Notes under the pieces: model-generated
Seen by the model: only the letters and a program-made list of their open reading frames with translations
Told to the model about the DNA's origin: nothing
Databases searched by the model: none
In this document: piece after piece, positions 51,843 to 62,504 of the stretch
Numbering within the stretch: the first letter of the stretch is position 1
Layout: each line of letters starts with the position of its first letter
Made by a program: the position numbers and the translations under genes
DNA from: Bradyrhizobium erythrophlei
GTDB taxonomy: Bacteria > Pseudomonadota > Alphaproteobacteria > Rhizobiales > Xanthobacteraceae
NCBI RefSeq assembly: GCF_900129505.1
Contig: NZ_LT670818.1
Span: 806,001 to 870,000 of the forward strand
Reading direction: 5' to 3'
Length of the DNA stretch: 64,000 nt

Positions 51843-52373
51843 ATGCCGGTCGTCAGCGCGGACCTGAAACCCCTCACCTTCGTCTTCGAAGACGACGGGA
51901 TCGTCCCCAACAACCCGATGCCGTTCCTGGTCTACAAGGGCGCCATCGACATCGCCAACGCCCATCCTGAAAAGATCATCGAGGGCCTGTTCGGCGCCAA
52001 TGGCTGGGACGACATGTGGCGCAACGGCGTCTACGACTATCTGCACTACCACGCCACTGTGCACGAAGTGCTCGGCATCGCGCGCGGCCACGCCCGGGTC
52101 CGCTTCGGCGGCGACGCAGGCAAGGAATTCGAGATTTCCGCCGGCGATGTCGCGATTTTGCCCGCCGGCACCGGGCATCAGTGCCTGTCGGCGAGCGAGG
52201 ATTTTTCCGTGGTCGGCGCCTACCCACCCGGCGCCAGGATGCACGTCACGCGGCCGACGCCGGAAAATTATCGCAAGGCGCTGAAGACCATTCCGGAAGT
52301 GAGGCCGCCGAAGACCGACCCGGTGATGGGAGAGGATGGGCCGCTGGTCCAGTTGTGGAAACGGCCGGATTAG
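51843..52373 (+). CDS. Cupin domain protein
   Basis: 176 residues. The cupin motif is YLHYHATVHEVLGIARGHAR (HxH and later Glu position), with GDVAILPAGTGHQCLSASED as motif 2. The ends (MPVVSADLKPLTFVFEDDGI and the DPVMGEDGPLVQLWKRPD tail) resemble a group of bacterial cupins with unknown substrate. It probably binds one metal. It lies 51 bases after the thioesterase stop on the same strand. Confidence 0.85.
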   Translation: MPVVSADLKPLTFVFEDDGIVPNNPMPFLVYKGAIDIANAHPEKIIEGLFGANGWDDMWRNGVYDYLHYHATVHEVLGIARGHARVRFGGDAGKEFEISAGDVAILPAGTGHQCLSASEDFSVVGAYPPGARMHVTRPTPENYRKALKTIPEVRPPKTDPVMGEDGPLVQLWKRPD

Positions 52374-52415
52374 CTGCCGGCCCGGCTTCGCCAAGGCATC
52401 CGGCCTGCGTTGCAG

Positions 52416-55400
52416 CTATTCCGCCGCGATTTTTTGCGCGCCCTCTTCTGCGTCATGCCCGGAATCGCCGGGTTTCCCGGCTTGCATCCAGCGCGACAGG
52501 GCGTTGGAAAGATTGTCGAGATAGAGGTAGACCACCGGCGTGGTGAATAGCGTCAGCGCCTGGCTCACGAGCAGGCCCCCGACCATCGCGTAACCGAGCG
52601 GCTGGCGGATTTCCGATCCGGTGCCGCTCCCCAGCATCAGCGGCACGCCGCCGAGCAAGGCCGCCATCGTCGTCATCATGATCGGACGAAACCGCAGCAA
52701 GGCGGCCTTCCGGATCGATTGCTGCGGCGACAGATGTTCGTCGCGTTCGGCCGAGATTGCGAAATCGACCATCATGATACCGTTCTTCTTGACGATGCCT
52801 ATCAGGAGGATGACTCCGATCAGGGCGATCAGGCTGAAATCGAATCCAAACATCATCAGGATCGCGAGCGCGCCGACGCCGGCGGACGGCAAAGTCGAGA
52901 GAATGGTCAGCGGGTGAATATAGCTCTCATAGAGAACGCCGAGTATCAGGTACACCACCACGAGCGCCGCCAGGATCAACAACGGCACGGTGCCGAGCGA
53001 TTGCTGGAACGCTTGCGCCGTGCCCTGAAAGCTCGAGGCGAGCGTCGCGGGTGCGCCTAGATCGTACACCGTCCTCTGGACCGCATCGGTGGCCTGGCCG
53101 AGGGCGACATTCTCGGCGAGATTGAAACTGATGGTAATCGCTGGAAACTGGCCCTGATGGGCGATCGCGAGCGGGCGTACCGGCACCGTCGTCCATTTGC
53201 AAAACACCGACAACGGCACCTCGCCGCCCGTCAGCGGCGACTTGATGTAGAGCTTGTCCAGCGTGTCGAGCTTGCCCTGCAGTTCGGGCAGGATTTCCAG
53301 GACCACGTGGTAACTGTTGAGTTGGGTGAAATACTGGGCGACCTGGCGCTGGCCGAACGCGTCGTACAGCGTGTCGTCGATCAATTGCGGCTGGATACCG
53401 TAACGCGAGGCGGTATCGCGGTTGATCGTCAGCGTCAACGTGGTGCCCTGGGTCTGCTGGTCGGTGGCGACGTCGCGCAGTTCTGGCAGCTTCTGCATCG
53501 CGGCCAGGATTTTCGGCGCCCACTCGTTCAACTCGTCGAGATTAGCGTCCTGCAGCGTGAATTCGAACTGCGTGCGCGTGGCGCGGCCGCCGAGGCGAAC
53601 GTCCTGGGAAGCCTGCATGTAGAGCCGGGCGCCTTCGACCTTTTCAAGCTGCGGCCGCAGCCGCGTGATGATCTGCTGGGCATTGGCGTGCCGCTCTTGG
53701 TTCGGCTTCAAGGTCACGTACATGCGGCCGGAGTTGAGCGCGGTACCGCCGCCGCCGATGAACATCGCGATGCTGTCGACGGCGGGATCGGCCTGCACGA
53801 TGGCGCTCAGTTCCTCCTGATGGCGCTTCATGTCGGCAAAGGAGATGTCCTGCGCCGCCTCCGAGGTCCCGGTAAGAAAGCCATTGTCCTGCTGCGGAAA
53901 GAAGCCCTTGGGAATGATGACGAACAGATAGACCGACAATCCCACCGTGGCGAAGAAGATCAGGAGCGTGGTCCGCTTCCAGAGCAGCGCCAGGTCGAGG
54001 CCGCGCTCATAACCATGAAGCATGCTTTCGAAGCTGCGCTCGCTCCACTGATAGAATCGGCCGTGCTTCGCTTCGTCCTTTGCGCGCAAAAAGCGCGATG
54101 CCATCATCGGCGTCAACGTCAGCGATACCACCAGCGAAGCGAAAATCGCCATCGCCAGCGACACCGCGAACTCGCGGAATAGCCGTCCGATGATGCCGCC
54201 CATCAGCAGCAGCGGGATCAGCACTGCCACCAGCGAAACGCTGATCGATACGATGGTGAACCCGATTTCCTTGGCGCCCTTGAAAGCCGCGGCCAGCGGC
54301 TTTTCACCTTCCTCGACATAGCGCGTGATGTTCTCCAGCATCACGATGGCGTCGTCGACCACGAAGCCGACCGCGATGGTCAGGGCCATCAGCGACAAAT
54401 TGTCGAGAGTGTAGCCGAACGCCCACATCAGCGCGCAGGCACCGAGCAACGCCAGCGGCACCGTCACCGCCGGAATCACTGTGGCCCAGAAGCTGCGCAG
54501 GAACGCGAAAATCACCATGACAACGAGCAGGATGGTGATCAGCAGGGTAATCTGCACGTCTTCGACGGCGGCGCGGATGGTCAGGGTGCGATCGCTGATA
54601 ATCTTGATGTTGATCGCCGGCGGGATGGCGGCGATCAGCCGCGGCAGCTGCGCCTTGATGCGGTCGACGGTCTCGATGACGTTGGCACCGGGTTGCTTGA
54701 AGATGACGAGAAATACGCCGCGCTTGCCGTCGGCCCAGGCGGCTTGCTTCATGTCCTCGGGTCCGGCAATGGCCTGGCCGATGTCGCGAATCCGCAACGG
54801 TCCGCCGTTGCGGTAGGCGATGATGACGTCGTTCCAGTCCTTGGCATCCAGCAGCTGGTCGTTGGCGTAGATCGTATAGGCGCGCCTTTCGCCGTCGATG
54901 TTGCCCTTGGGGCTGTCGACCGTGGTGATCGCGATCTGGTTGCGGACGTCTTCGAGCGACAGGCCTTTGACCACGAGTTTGGCCGGGTCGACCTGGACCC
55001 GAATCGCCGGCTTTTGCTGGCCGCCGATGAAGACCTGCGCGACGCCGGAGATCTGGCTGATCTGCTGGCCGAGCTGGGCGTCGACCGCATCGCTCACCCT
55101 GATCAGCGGCAGGGTATCCGAGGTCGCCGACAGCAGCAGGACCGGCGCGTCGGCTGGATTGACCTTGCGATAGGTCGGCGGCGATGGAAGGTTCTTCGGC
55201 AATTGCCCGCTGGCGGCGTTGATGGCCGCCTGGATATCGTTGGCCGCGCCATCGATGCTTCGGTTGAGATCGAACTGGATTGTTACCGAGGTGGAACCCA
55301 GCGAGCTCGTGGAGGTCATTTGCGCAATACCGGGGATTTGCGCGAGCTGGCGCTCCAGCGGTTGCGCCACCGAGGACGCCATCGTTTCGGGGCTGCCGCC

Positions 55401-55562
55401 CGGCAACGACGCCGAGACCTGGATGGTTGGAAAATCGACCTGTGGCAGGGGGGCGACAGGAAGCAGCGGATAGGCGACCACGCCGACGAACAGGATGCCC
55501 ACCATCAGCAACGATGTCGCGATCGGATACCTGATGAACGGCGAGGAGACGCTTTCGTTCAT
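52416..55562 (-). CDS. RND family multidrug efflux permease (MdtB/MdtC-like)
   Basis: 1048 residues, full length. The N-terminus MNESVSSPFIRYPIATSLLM and PLPQVDFPTIQVSASLPGGS fit the MdtB/MdtC branch. Membrane helix 4 keeps the proton-relay Asp pair (GFVVDDAIVMLENITRYVEE). Two large periplasmic loops and twelve helices are present. No adaptor or outer-membrane gene is adjacent on either side; the next gene upstream is Dps on the same strand. It must use a partner from elsewhere. Confidence 0.93.
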   Translation of the reverse strand: MNESVSSPFIRYPIATSLLMVGILFVGVVAYPLLPVAPLPQVDFPTIQVSASLPGGSPETMASSVAQPLERQLAQIPGIAQMTSTSSLGSTSVTIQFDLNRSIDGAANDIQAAINAASGQLPKNLPSPPTYRKVNPADAPVLLLSATSDTLPLIRVSDAVDAQLGQQISQISGVAQVFIGGQQKPAIRVQVDPAKLVVKGLSLEDVRNQIAITTVDSPKGNIDGERRAYTIYANDQLLDAKDWNDVIIAYRNGGPLRIRDIGQAIAGPEDMKQAAWADGKRGVFLVIFKQPGANVIETVDRIKAQLPRLIAAIPPAINIKIISDRTLTIRAAVEDVQITLLITILLVVMVIFAFLRSFWATVIPAVTVPLALLGACALMWAFGYTLDNLSLMALTIAVGFVVDDAIVMLENITRYVEEGEKPLAAAFKGAKEIGFTIVSISVSLVAVLIPLLLMGGIIGRLFREFAVSLAMAIFASLVVSLTLTPMMASRFLRAKDEAKHGRFYQWSERSFESMLHGYERGLDLALLWKRTTLLIFFATVGLSVYLFVIIPKGFFPQQDNGFLTGTSEAAQDISFADMKRHQEELSAIVQADPAVDSIAMFIGGGGTALNSGRMYVTLKPNQERHANAQQIITRLRPQLEKVEGARLYMQASQDVRLGGRATRTQFEFTLQDANLDELNEWAPKILAAMQKLPELRDVATDQQTQGTTLTLTINRDTASRYGIQPQLIDDTLYDAFGQRQVAQYFTQLNSYHVVLEILPELQGKLDTLDKLYIKSPLTGGEVPLSVFCKWTTVPVRPLAIAHQGQFPAITISFNLAENVALGQATDAVQRTVYDLGAPATLASSFQGTAQAFQQSLGTVPLLILAALVVVYLILGVLYESYIHPLTILSTLPSAGVGALAILMMFGFDFSLIALIGVILLIGIVKKNGIMMVDFAISAERDEHLSPQQSIRKAALLRFRPIMMTTMAALLGGVPLMLGSGTGSEIRQPLGYAMVGGLLVSQALTLFTTPVVYLYLDNLSNALSRWMQAGKPGDSGHDAEEGAQKIAAE

Positions 55563-56052
55563 GTTTGCAACCCGATGAAGGGCGGGTGCATCTTCTCCCG
55601 AACATCGGGAATCGTCCCCGGAATGTGAGCCCGGGCACGAATGTGCGGTTCCCTCGCCTGCGGTCAGGAGGTTCGAGGATTGAGAATCCGGGACCGCCTG
55701 TTGACGGGCAGCATAGTCGCTCCCGGGGCGGTTGTGGGAACCGAAGCGTGACGGACCTATTCGACCTTCGTCCTATCGCGGATTCCGTCCGACGCCCGCT
55801 TCAAGGATTGCTGCGATTCCCCTTGAGAGCCACCGCACCGCTTCCGGAACTGGCCAATCCACATCGCGGAGGCCGGATCGTAGCGGCGGACGTTGGTGAT
55901 GGTGGCATTCGATTTTTTGAGCAGCAGTTTCGGCCTTGCTGGCAGGCGATAGTCGCTCCACTCGTCCAAACTCAAACGCCGGCGGATATGGGCCCGGCTC
56001 CCGCTTCGCCTGGCCGGGACGACAAGGGCAGAATACCACAATCCGCAGGCCC
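55563..56052. other. Intergenic region with a repeat
   Basis: 490 bases between the RND gene and dps. 55979-56039 is a repeat beginning CGGCGGATATGGGCCCGGCT and containing CCGGGACGACAAGGGCAGAA, which I recall as a frequent Bradyrhizobium intergenic sequence. The rest holds nothing I can support. Confidence 0.45.
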
Positions 56053-56592
56053 CTATGCCGCGTTGCTGCCTTCCTGGCGGCTGGCCTCGAACAGGAACCA
56101 GGTGCGGCGCTCGGTTTCGTCGATAAACGTTTCGAGCAGGCCCGCGGTGCCGGAATCCTCGTTGTCGTCGCAGAGCTTGTGGGCTTTGCGCATCGCCGCG
56201 GCCATATGCTTGTTGTCTTCCATCAATTCGCGCAGCATCTCGCGCGGCGGCACGTAGTTCTCGTCATTGTCCTGGATGGTCTGCAATTTCGCGATCTGCC
56301 CGATCGAACGCACCGTGATGCCGCCGAGCTTGCGCACGCGTTCGGCCAGTTGATCGGTGGTGGCGAAGATCGCGTCCGATTGCTGGTCGAGCATCAGGTG
56401 ATAGTCGTGGAAATGCCGGCCGCTGACGTGCCAGTGGAAATTCTTGGTCTTCAGATAAAGCGCGAACGCATCGGCCACAAGCGTGTTGAGCGCGGTCGAG
56501 ATCTTGCCCACGGCGGCTTGCGGAATATCGGTCGGCGTATCGAGATCGGGGGAGACTTTGTCGGACTTGTTGTCAGACCTGGTTTTGCTCAC
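56053..56592 (-). CDS. Dps family DNA-binding ferritin-like protein
   Basis: 179 residues. The ferroxidase motif spans KTKNFHWHVSGRHFHDYHLM and LDQQSDAIFATTDQLAERV (His, Asp and Glu ligands shared between subunits). The N-terminal tail is charged and could contact DNA. Dps oxidises iron with peroxide and protects DNA. It has GGAGGG before its start. Its neighbour on the minus strand is the RND pump. Confidence 0.92.
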   Translation of the reverse strand: MSKTRSDNKSDKVSPDLDTPTDIPQAAVGKISTALNTLVADAFALYLKTKNFHWHVSGRHFHDYHLMLDQQSDAIFATTDQLAERVRKLGGITVRSIGQIAKLQTIQDNDENYVPPREMLRELMEDNKHMAAAMRKAHKLCDDNEDSGTAGLLETFIDETERRTWFLFEASRQEGSNAA

Positions 56593-56715
56593 GATGCACC
56601 CTCCTGTTAGTAAATCAGACGATTGACGGCATGGACACCGTCCGCCGGACCATCTAACGCATCACCTTCCCGCCGGTTCCGCTGCCGGAACCGGTTTACC
56701 GGACGCTCGCGACAC

Positions 56716-57429
56716 ATGGACGATTGGATCGATTATTACGATTCCACGCATACAATTTATGCGAGCAAGCTGCATCGCGACCTGCATTTCCAGCTGATCG
56801 CGAAAGACATTATCGGCTACATCGCCTCGCCCGACGCGGTGGTGCTGGATTATGCCTGCGGCGAAGCGCTGTCGGCGGCCAAGGTGGCGGAGGCCTGTGG
56901 CCAGCTGATCTTGGCGGAGCCGGCACCGGGCGTGCGCGGCCGGCTGATCGCCCGCTTCGCCCCCAATACCAAAATCCGGGTGCGCTCGCTCGATGACGTC
57001 AGGAAGATGGCGGAGAAGTCCGTCGATCTCGTGGTGATGAATTCGGTCGCGCAATACATGACCGCGGCCGAACTCGATGCGGCGTTCGCGATCATCAAGC
57101 GGCTGCTAAGGCCCGGCGGCCGGCTGGTGGTGGGCGATATCCTGCGCCCCGAGGTCGGCATGCCCAGGGACGTGATCGCGCTGTTGCAGTTCGCGGCGAG
57201 GCACGGCTTCCTGCGGGACGCCCTGATCGGGCTGGTCGCCACCGCGCTGTCGGATTACCGGCAGTTGCGCACCAAGGTCGGGCTGCAGCGCTACAGCGAG
57301 GCCGAGATCGTCGCAAAACTGGCGGCAGCGGGTTTCACCGCCTCCCGCGCCCACTCCAATATCGGGCATAATCCATGGCGGATGACCTTCGTGGCGCGGC
57401 ACGCTTTGCGCCTGCCGCCGGCCGGTTAG
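56716..57429 (+). CDS. SAM-dependent methyltransferase family protein
   Basis: 237 residues. A class-I fold is suggested by VVLDYACGEALSAAKVAEAC (motif I, DYACGEA), VDLVVMNSVAQYMTAAELDA (motif IV region) and LLRPGGRLVVGDILRPEVGM. The start at 56716 is chosen because DDWIDYYDSTHTIYASKLHR is where the family begins. It lies just upstream of the tRNA-like gene. The substrate is unknown. Confidence 0.8.
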   Translation: MDDWIDYYDSTHTIYASKLHRDLHFQLIAKDIIGYIASPDAVVLDYACGEALSAAKVAEACGQLILAEPAPGVRGRLIARFAPNTKIRVRSLDDVRKMAEKSVDLVVMNSVAQYMTAAELDAAFAIIKRLLRPGGRLVVGDILRPEVGMPRDVIALLQFAARHGFLRDALIGLVATALSDYRQLRTKVGLQRYSEAEIVAKLAAAGFTASRAHSNIGHNPWRMTFVARHALRLPPAG

Positions 57430-57483
57430 GGTTAATGAGCGGCAGGCGTGGCTCACCGCGGCGTGATCGGCAATGATCGGATC

Positions 57484-57560
57484 GGCCCGGTGGCGGAATG
57501 CGTCGACGCGAGAGCAGTGCATCGCTCTTTATCCTGGTTCAAATCCAGGCCGGGCCTCCA
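57484..57560 (+). tRNA. Atypical tRNA-like gene (apparent anticodon GCA)
   Basis: 77 bases. Acceptor GGCCCGG pairs fully with CCGGGCC, followed by T and an encoded CCA. T arm CCTGG-TTCAAAT-CCAGG is perfect. The D arm (GCG...CGC) lacks the GG pair in its loop (GAATGCGTCGA). The anticodon stem AGAGC/GCTCT closes an 8-base loop, AGTGCATC, one longer than normal. If T is position 33, the anticodon is GCA, i.e. tRNA-Cys, and the discriminator T fits Cys. It may be a real noncanonical tRNA or a decayed copy. Confidence 0.6.
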
Positions 57561-57745
57561 CGCTTTGCCCTGACGGGCTCCGCGTGGCGCAGCCACGCCG
57601 GACCGGGCGGGGCAAAGCGTGTCCGGCGTAGCTTGAGCCCAGCGAAAGCGTAGACGGACTGGGGCCGCGCCGCCGCTCGCGTCAGAGCCAAGGCGGGCAT
57701 GCCGCGCCGTAGCTCGTTAGAGCGAAGGCGGGAGCCTAAAATGCC
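57561..57745. repeat. Palindromic repeats between the tRNA-like gene and carB
   Basis: Includes GGCGTAGCTTGAGCCCAGCG with AAAGCGTAGACGG, and GCCGTAGCTCGTTAGAGCGA with AGGCGGGAGCC, two related hairpin units typical of rhizobial intergenic repeats. The CGCTTTGCCC / GGGGCAAAGCG pair also forms a long stem at the left. Confidence 0.55.
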
Positions 57746-57895
57746 GGTTGATTGGGGCTTTAATACCCTTTCGCGGCTGCGGAATCTGGTCTAAAGACCA
57801 CCCGCGCGCGAGGTTGATCCCAAGCGCCGGGTTTGAGGGACGCGCGGCAGGCGCGCCCTTTTTTTGTGCCCAATTTCCAGTTCCCGCGAGACTTG

Positions 57896-60800
57896 ATGCC
57901 CAAAAGAACCGACATCTCCACCATCCTGATCATCGGCGCCGGTCCCATCGTGATCGGCCAGGCCTGCGAATTCGATTATTCCGGTACGCAAGCGGTCAAA
58001 ACCCTGAAGGAAGAGGGCTACCGCATCGTCCTCGTCAATTCCAATCCGGCCACCATCATGACGGATCCGGAGCTGGCGGATGCCACCTATATCGAGCCGA
58101 TTACACCCGAGATCGTCGCCAAGATCATCGAGAAGGAACGTTACGTCATCCCGGGCGGTTTTGCGCTGCTGCCGACCATGGGCGGGCAGACCGCGCTGAA
58201 CTGCGCGTTGTCCTTGCGCAAACAGGGCACGCTGGCAAAATTCGACATCGAGATGATCGGCGCCACAGCCGACGCCATCGACAAGGCGGAGGATCGCGGC
58301 CGCTTCCGCGAAGCCATGACCAGAATCGGGCTGGAGACGCCGCGCTCGATCCAGACCAAGAACCTGCCCGACGCGCTGCGCGCACTCGACGACATCGGGC
58401 TGCCGGCGATCATCCGCCCCTCCTTCACCATGGGCGGCACCGGCGGCGGTATCGCCTACACCAAGGCCGAGTTCATCGAGATCGTCGAGCGCGGCATCGA
58501 CGCCTCCCCCACCGACGAAGTCCTGATCGAGGAAAGCGTGCTGGGGTGGAAAGAGTTCGAGATGGAGGTGGTGCGCGACAGACACGATAACTGCATCATC
58601 ATCTGCTCGATCGAGAATCTCGATCCGATGGGCGTGCATACCGGCGACTCCATCACGGTGGCACCGGCGCTGACCCTGACCGACAAGGAATACCAGATCA
58701 TGCGCGACGCCTCGCTGGCGGTGCTGCGCGAGATCGGGGTGGAGACCGGCGGCTCCAACGTTCAATTCGGCGTCAACCCGGCCGACGGCCGCATGGTCGT
58801 GATCGAGATGAACCCGCGGGTGTCGCGGTCCTCCGCGCTCGCCTCCAAGGCCACCGGTTTTCCGATCGCAAAGGTCGCCGCCAAGCTCGCGGTCGGCTAC
58901 ACGCTGGACGAGATCGCCAACGACATCACGGGAGGTGCGACGCCGGCCTCGTTCGAGCCGACCATCGACTACGTGGTGACGAAGATCCCGCGCTTTGCAT
59001 TTGAAAAGTTTCCCGGCGCCTCCACCACGCTGACCACCTCGATGAAGTCGGTCGGCGAAGTGATGGCGATCGGCCGCACCTTCCAGGAAAGCCTGCAAAA
59101 GGCGCTGCGCGGTCTGGAGACCGGTCTCACCGGCCTCGACGAGATCGAGATCGAAGGGCTCGGCCGCCACGACGACAAGAACGCGATCCGCGCGGCGCTG
59201 GGCACGCCGACGCCGAACCGGCTCTTGCAGGTGGCGCAGGCGATGCGGCTCGGCTGGAGCGACGAGGAAATCTTCACCTCCTGCAAGATCGACCCGTGGT
59301 TCCTCGGCGAGATGCGCGGCATCGTCGACATGGAGAGCAAGATCAAGAAAAGCGGCCTGCCGGAAAACGCGTTCGGCCTGCGCACCCTCAAAGCCATGGG
59401 CTTTTCCGACGCGCGGCTGGCGGTGCTGGCGGAGGCCACCGAGGCCGATATCACCGCCCGGCGCCACGCGCTCGGCGTTCGCCCGGTGTTCAAGCGCATC
59501 GACACCTGCGCGGCCGAGTTCGCTTCGCCCACCGCCTACATGTATTCGACCTATGAATCGCCGTTCGCAGGCCAACTCGCCGACGAGAGTGCGCCGTCGA
59601 ATGCGAAGAAGGTCATCATTCTCGGCGGCGGACCGAACCGGATCGGCCAGGGCATCGAGTTCGACTATTGCTGCTGCCATGCCTGCTTCGCGCTGCACGA
59701 CGCGGGCTATGAAACCATTATGATCAACTGCAATCCGGAAACGGTGTCGACCGACTACGACACCGCCGACCGATTGTATTTCGAGCCGCTGACCGCCGAG
59801 GACGTGCTCGAAATCATCGCGACCGAGCGGCAGAACGGCACCCTGCACGGCGTGATCGTGCAGTTCGGCGGCCAGACGCCGCTCAAACTCGCGCGCGCGC
59901 TGGAAGCGGCCAATGTGCCGATCCTCGGCACCTCGCCCGACGCCATCGATCTCGCCGAAGACCGCGACCGCTTCAAGCGCGTGCTCGACAAATTGCGGCT
60001 GAAGCAGCCGAAGAACGGCATCGCCTATTCGGTCGAGCAGGCGCGCCTGGTCGCCGCCGATCTGGGGCTGCCGCTGGTGGTGCGCCCGTCCTACGTGCTC
60101 GGCGGCCGCGCGATGCAGATCATCCGCGAGGAGAATCAGCTCGGCGATTACCTGCTCGGCACCCTGCCGGAGCTGGTGCCCGGCGATGTCAAGGCGCGCT
60201 ATCCGAACGACAAGACCGGCCAGATCAATACCGTGCTCGGCACCAATCCGCTGCTGTTCGACCGCTATCTGTCCGACGCCATCGAAATCGACGTCGACTG
60301 CCTGTGTGACGGCAAGGATACCTTCATTGTCGGCATCATGGAGCATATCGAGGAAGCCGGCATTCACTCCGGCGACTCGGCCTGCTCGCTGCCGCCGCAT
60401 TCGCTCGATGCTGTGATGATCGCCGAGCTGGAACGGCAGACCCGCGAACTGGCGCTCGGGCTCGACGTGGTCGGGCTGATGAACGTTCAATACGCCATCA
60501 AGGACGGCGATATCTACGTCCTGGAAGTCAATCCGCGCGCGTCGCGCACGGTGCCGTTCGTGGCCAAGGTGATCGGCATGCCGGTGGCGAAGATCGCAGC
60601 GAGAATCATGGCCGGCGAGAAGCTTGCGGACTTCAACTTGAAGAAGCCCAAGCTCGGCCATGTCGGGGTCAAGGAATCGGTATTCCCGTTCGCCCGCTTC
60701 CCCGGCGTCGATACCGTGCTCGGTCCGGAGATGCGCTCGACCGGCGAGGTCATGGGCATCGACCGCTCATTCGAAGTGGCGTTCGCCAAGAGCCAGCTCG

Positions 60801-61228
60801 GCGGCGGCACCCGCGTGCCGCGCAAGGGCACCGTGTTTGTTTCCGTTCGTGACATCGACAAGGTCAGGATCACCGAAGCGGTGCGGCTATTGTCCGCGGT
60901 CGGCTTCAAGGTGATGGCGACCTCGGGGACCCAACGTTTCCTGACCGATGCCGGGGTGCCGACCGAAAAAGTGAACAAGGTGCTGGAGGGACGGCCGCAT
61001 ATCGTCGACGCCATCATGAACGGCGACATTCAGCTGGTTTTCAATACCACCGAAGGGCCGCAGGCGCTGGCCGACAGCCGCTCATTGCGACGAGCTGCCC
61101 TCTTGCATAAAGTGCCATATTACACCACTCTTTCGGGAGCCGTGGCGGCAGCCCAGGGCATCCGCGCCTATCTGGGCGGAGACCTTGAGGTCCGCACGCT
61201 CCAGAGCTATTTTTCTTCCGAATCCTGA
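57896..61228 (+). CDS. carB: Carbamoyl-phosphate synthase large subunit
   Basis: 1110 residues. Two ATP-grasp halves: the first with [20 protein letters not shown] and [20 protein letters not shown], the second with [20 protein letters not shown] and [20 protein letters not shown]. The C-terminal MGS-like regulatory domain has [20 protein letters not shown] and ends [20 protein letters not shown]. It joins bicarbonate, ammonia and two ATP to carbamoyl phosphate. The ATG at 57896 is preferred over earlier in-frame codons because the family starts with PKRTDIS. Intact. Confidence 0.97.
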   Translation: MPKRTDISTILIIGAGPIVIGQACEFDYSGTQAVKTLKEEGYRIVLVNSNPATIMTDPELADATYIEPITPEIVAKIIEKERYVIPGGFALLPTMGGQTALNCALSLRKQGTLAKFDIEMIGATADAIDKAEDRGRFREAMTRIGLETPRSIQTKNLPDALRALDDIGLPAIIRPSFTMGGTGGGIAYTKAEFIEIVERGIDASPTDEVLIEESVLGWKEFEMEVVRDRHDNCIIICSIENLDPMGVHTGDSITVAPALTLTDKEYQIMRDASLAVLREIGVETGGSNVQFGVNPADGRMVVIEMNPRVSRSSALASKATGFPIAKVAAKLAVGYTLDEIANDITGGATPASFEPTIDYVVTKIPRFAFEKFPGASTTLTTSMKSVGEVMAIGRTFQESLQKALRGLETGLTGLDEIEIEGLGRHDDKNAIRAALGTPTPNRLLQVAQAMRLGWSDEEIFTSCKIDPWFLGEMRGIVDMESKIKKSGLPENAFGLRTLKAMGFSDARLAVLAEATEADITARRHALGVRPVFKRIDTCAAEFASPTAYMYSTYESPFAGQLADESAPSNAKKVIILGGGPNRIGQGIEFDYCCCHACFALHDAGYETIMINCNPETVSTDYDTADRLYFEPLTAEDVLEIIATERQNGTLHGVIVQFGGQTPLKLARALEAANVPILGTSPDAIDLAEDRDRFKRVLDKLRLKQPKNGIAYSVEQARLVAADLGLPLVVRPSYVLGGRAMQIIREENQLGDYLLGTLPELVPGDVKARYPNDKTGQINTVLGTNPLLFDRYLSDAIEIDVDCLCDGKDTFIVGIMEHIEEAGIHSGDSACSLPPHSLDAVMIAELERQTRELALGLDVVGLMNVQYAIKDGDIYVLEVNPRASRTVPFVAKVIGMPVAKIAARIMAGEKLADFNLKKPKLGHVGVKESVFPFARFPGVDTVLGPEMRSTGEVMGIDRSFEVAFAKSQLGGGTRVPRKGTVFVSVRDIDKVRITEAVRLLSAVGFKVMATSGTQRFLTDAGVPTEKVNKVLEGRPHIVDAIMNGDIQLVFNTTEGPQALADSRSLRRAALLHKVPYYTTLSGAVAAAQGIRAYLGGDLEVRTLQSYFSSES

Positions 61229-61397
61229 TCTTTAACGGGCCTAGCGTGCCCGTTAACGGATTGGCAATAAGCTGGCTTGGCTGGAACTCACCGGCCATGC
61301 GGATGTTCTGTTTCGGCGCCATGTAGCCCCGAAATTGCAATCTGAAAAACGTCTCGCGCGCGCCCTCGAGCGGTTCGCGCGATCGAAGGACAAGAGA

Positions 61398-61874
61398 ATG
61401 ATGGAAAAGGTTCCGATGACCGCCGGCGGCTATGCCGCCCTTGAGGTCGAATTGAAGCAGCGCCAGTCCGTGGACCGTCCGCGCATCATCGAGCATATCG
61501 CGGAAGCGCGCTCGCATGGCGACCTTTCGGAGAACGCGGAATATCACGCCGCAAAGGAGGAGCAGTCCCACAATGAAGGCCGGATCGCCGAGCTGGAGGA
61601 CAAGCTGGCGCGTGCCGACATCATCGACATCTCAAAGCTGTCCGGCGACACCATCATGTTCGGCGCGACCGTGACGCTGATCGACGAGGACACCGACAAG
61701 AAGGCGGTGTGGCAGATCGTCGGCGAGCCCGAAGCCGATGCCAAGAAGGGCCGCATCTCCATCACCTCGCCGCTCGCGCGGGCGCTGATCGGCAAGAAGA
61801 AGGGCGCCTCCGTCGAGGTCATGGCGCCCGGCGGTCCCAAGGCCTACGAGATCACCAAGGTCGAGTGGCGCTGA
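61398..61874 (+). CDS. greA: Transcription elongation factor GreA
   Basis: 158 residues. The N-terminal coiled coil ([40 protein letters not shown]) carries the acidic tip DLSENAE that restarts backtracked RNA polymerase. The C-terminal FKBP-like domain has [20 protein letters not shown] and [20 protein letters not shown]. It rescues stalled elongation complexes. Two ATGs abut (61398, 61401). A hairpin follows 31 bases after the stop. Confidence 0.95.
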   Translation: MMEKVPMTAGGYAALEVELKQRQSVDRPRIIEHIAEARSHGDLSENAEYHAAKEEQSHNEGRIAELEDKLARADIIDISKLSGDTIMFGATVTLIDEDTDKKAVWQIVGEPEADAKKGRISITSPLARALIGKKKGASVEVMAPGGPKAYEITKVEWR

Positions 61875-61904
61875 ACGGCCGGACCAATTCCGCAACAGCG
61901 GCTT

Positions 61905-61944
61905 GAAATGAAAGGCCGGGACAAGCTCCCGGCCCTTTCATTTC
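61905..61944 (+). terminator. Terminator hairpin of greA
   Basis: GAAATGAAAGG and CCGGGA on the left pair with TCCCGG and CCTTTCATTTC on the right around loop CAAGC, with one bulged base: a very long stem that would stop transcription from either side. Confidence 0.8.
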
Positions 61945-62097
61945 GGCCAGGTCAAGGCGGAGCGCTAACACTGTGCGAGCGGGCTTATTCCATTGCTGCT
62001 TTGCAAAACGCCGCCGATTTTATTTTGGCGACACGCTTTCGCCCGGCATCGCGCCACGTTACGAATTGACCGTGGTCTAACATCGGGGGACACGAGT

Positions 62098-62493
62098 ATG
62101 ACTGAAGCATTCGCGGCATGGAGGCCGCGCGTTTTGAGCGTGTTGCGCTTCATTGCGGGCCTGCTGATCATCCAGCATGGCCTCGGAAAGATATTCCACT
62201 TTCCCGCGCTTCCGGCCTACGCCAATGTGCAGCCGATGTCGCTGCTGGGCGCCGCCGGCTTCATCGAACTGATCGGCGGGGCGCTTTTGATCCTCGGCCT
62301 GTTCACCCGGCTGGCGGCCTTCATCCTGTCCGGCGAGATGGCGTTCGCCTATTTCATCGCGCACGCGCCCAAGGATTTTCACCCCCTGATCAATGGCGGG
62401 ACGCTGGCGATCCTCTATTGCTTCACCTGTCTCTATCTGGCGACCGCCGGCGCGGGACCGTGGAGCGTTGACGCTGCGATGAAACGGGACTGA
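62098..62493 (+). CDS. DoxX family membrane protein, tandem copy 1
   Basis: 131 residues, four membrane helices. It has VLRFIAGLLIIQHGLGKIFH, the conserved first-helix pattern, and ELIGGALLILGLFTRLAAFI with LSGEMAFAYFIAHAPKDFHP. Role in redox or membrane stress is typical but unproven. Followed 11 bases later by a close paralogue. Confidence 0.88.
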   Translation: MTEAFAAWRPRVLSVLRFIAGLLIIQHGLGKIFHFPALPAYANVQPMSLLGAAGFIELIGGALLILGLFTRLAAFILSGEMAFAYFIAHAPKDFHPLINGGTLAILYCFTCLYLATAGAGPWSVDAAMKRD

Positions 62494-62504
62494 GGGGGAC
62501 GATC

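Noticed and set aside
57791..60661. A 956-codon frame antisense to carB.
   Set aside because: It is a mirror of the highly biased carB codons; carB is certain.
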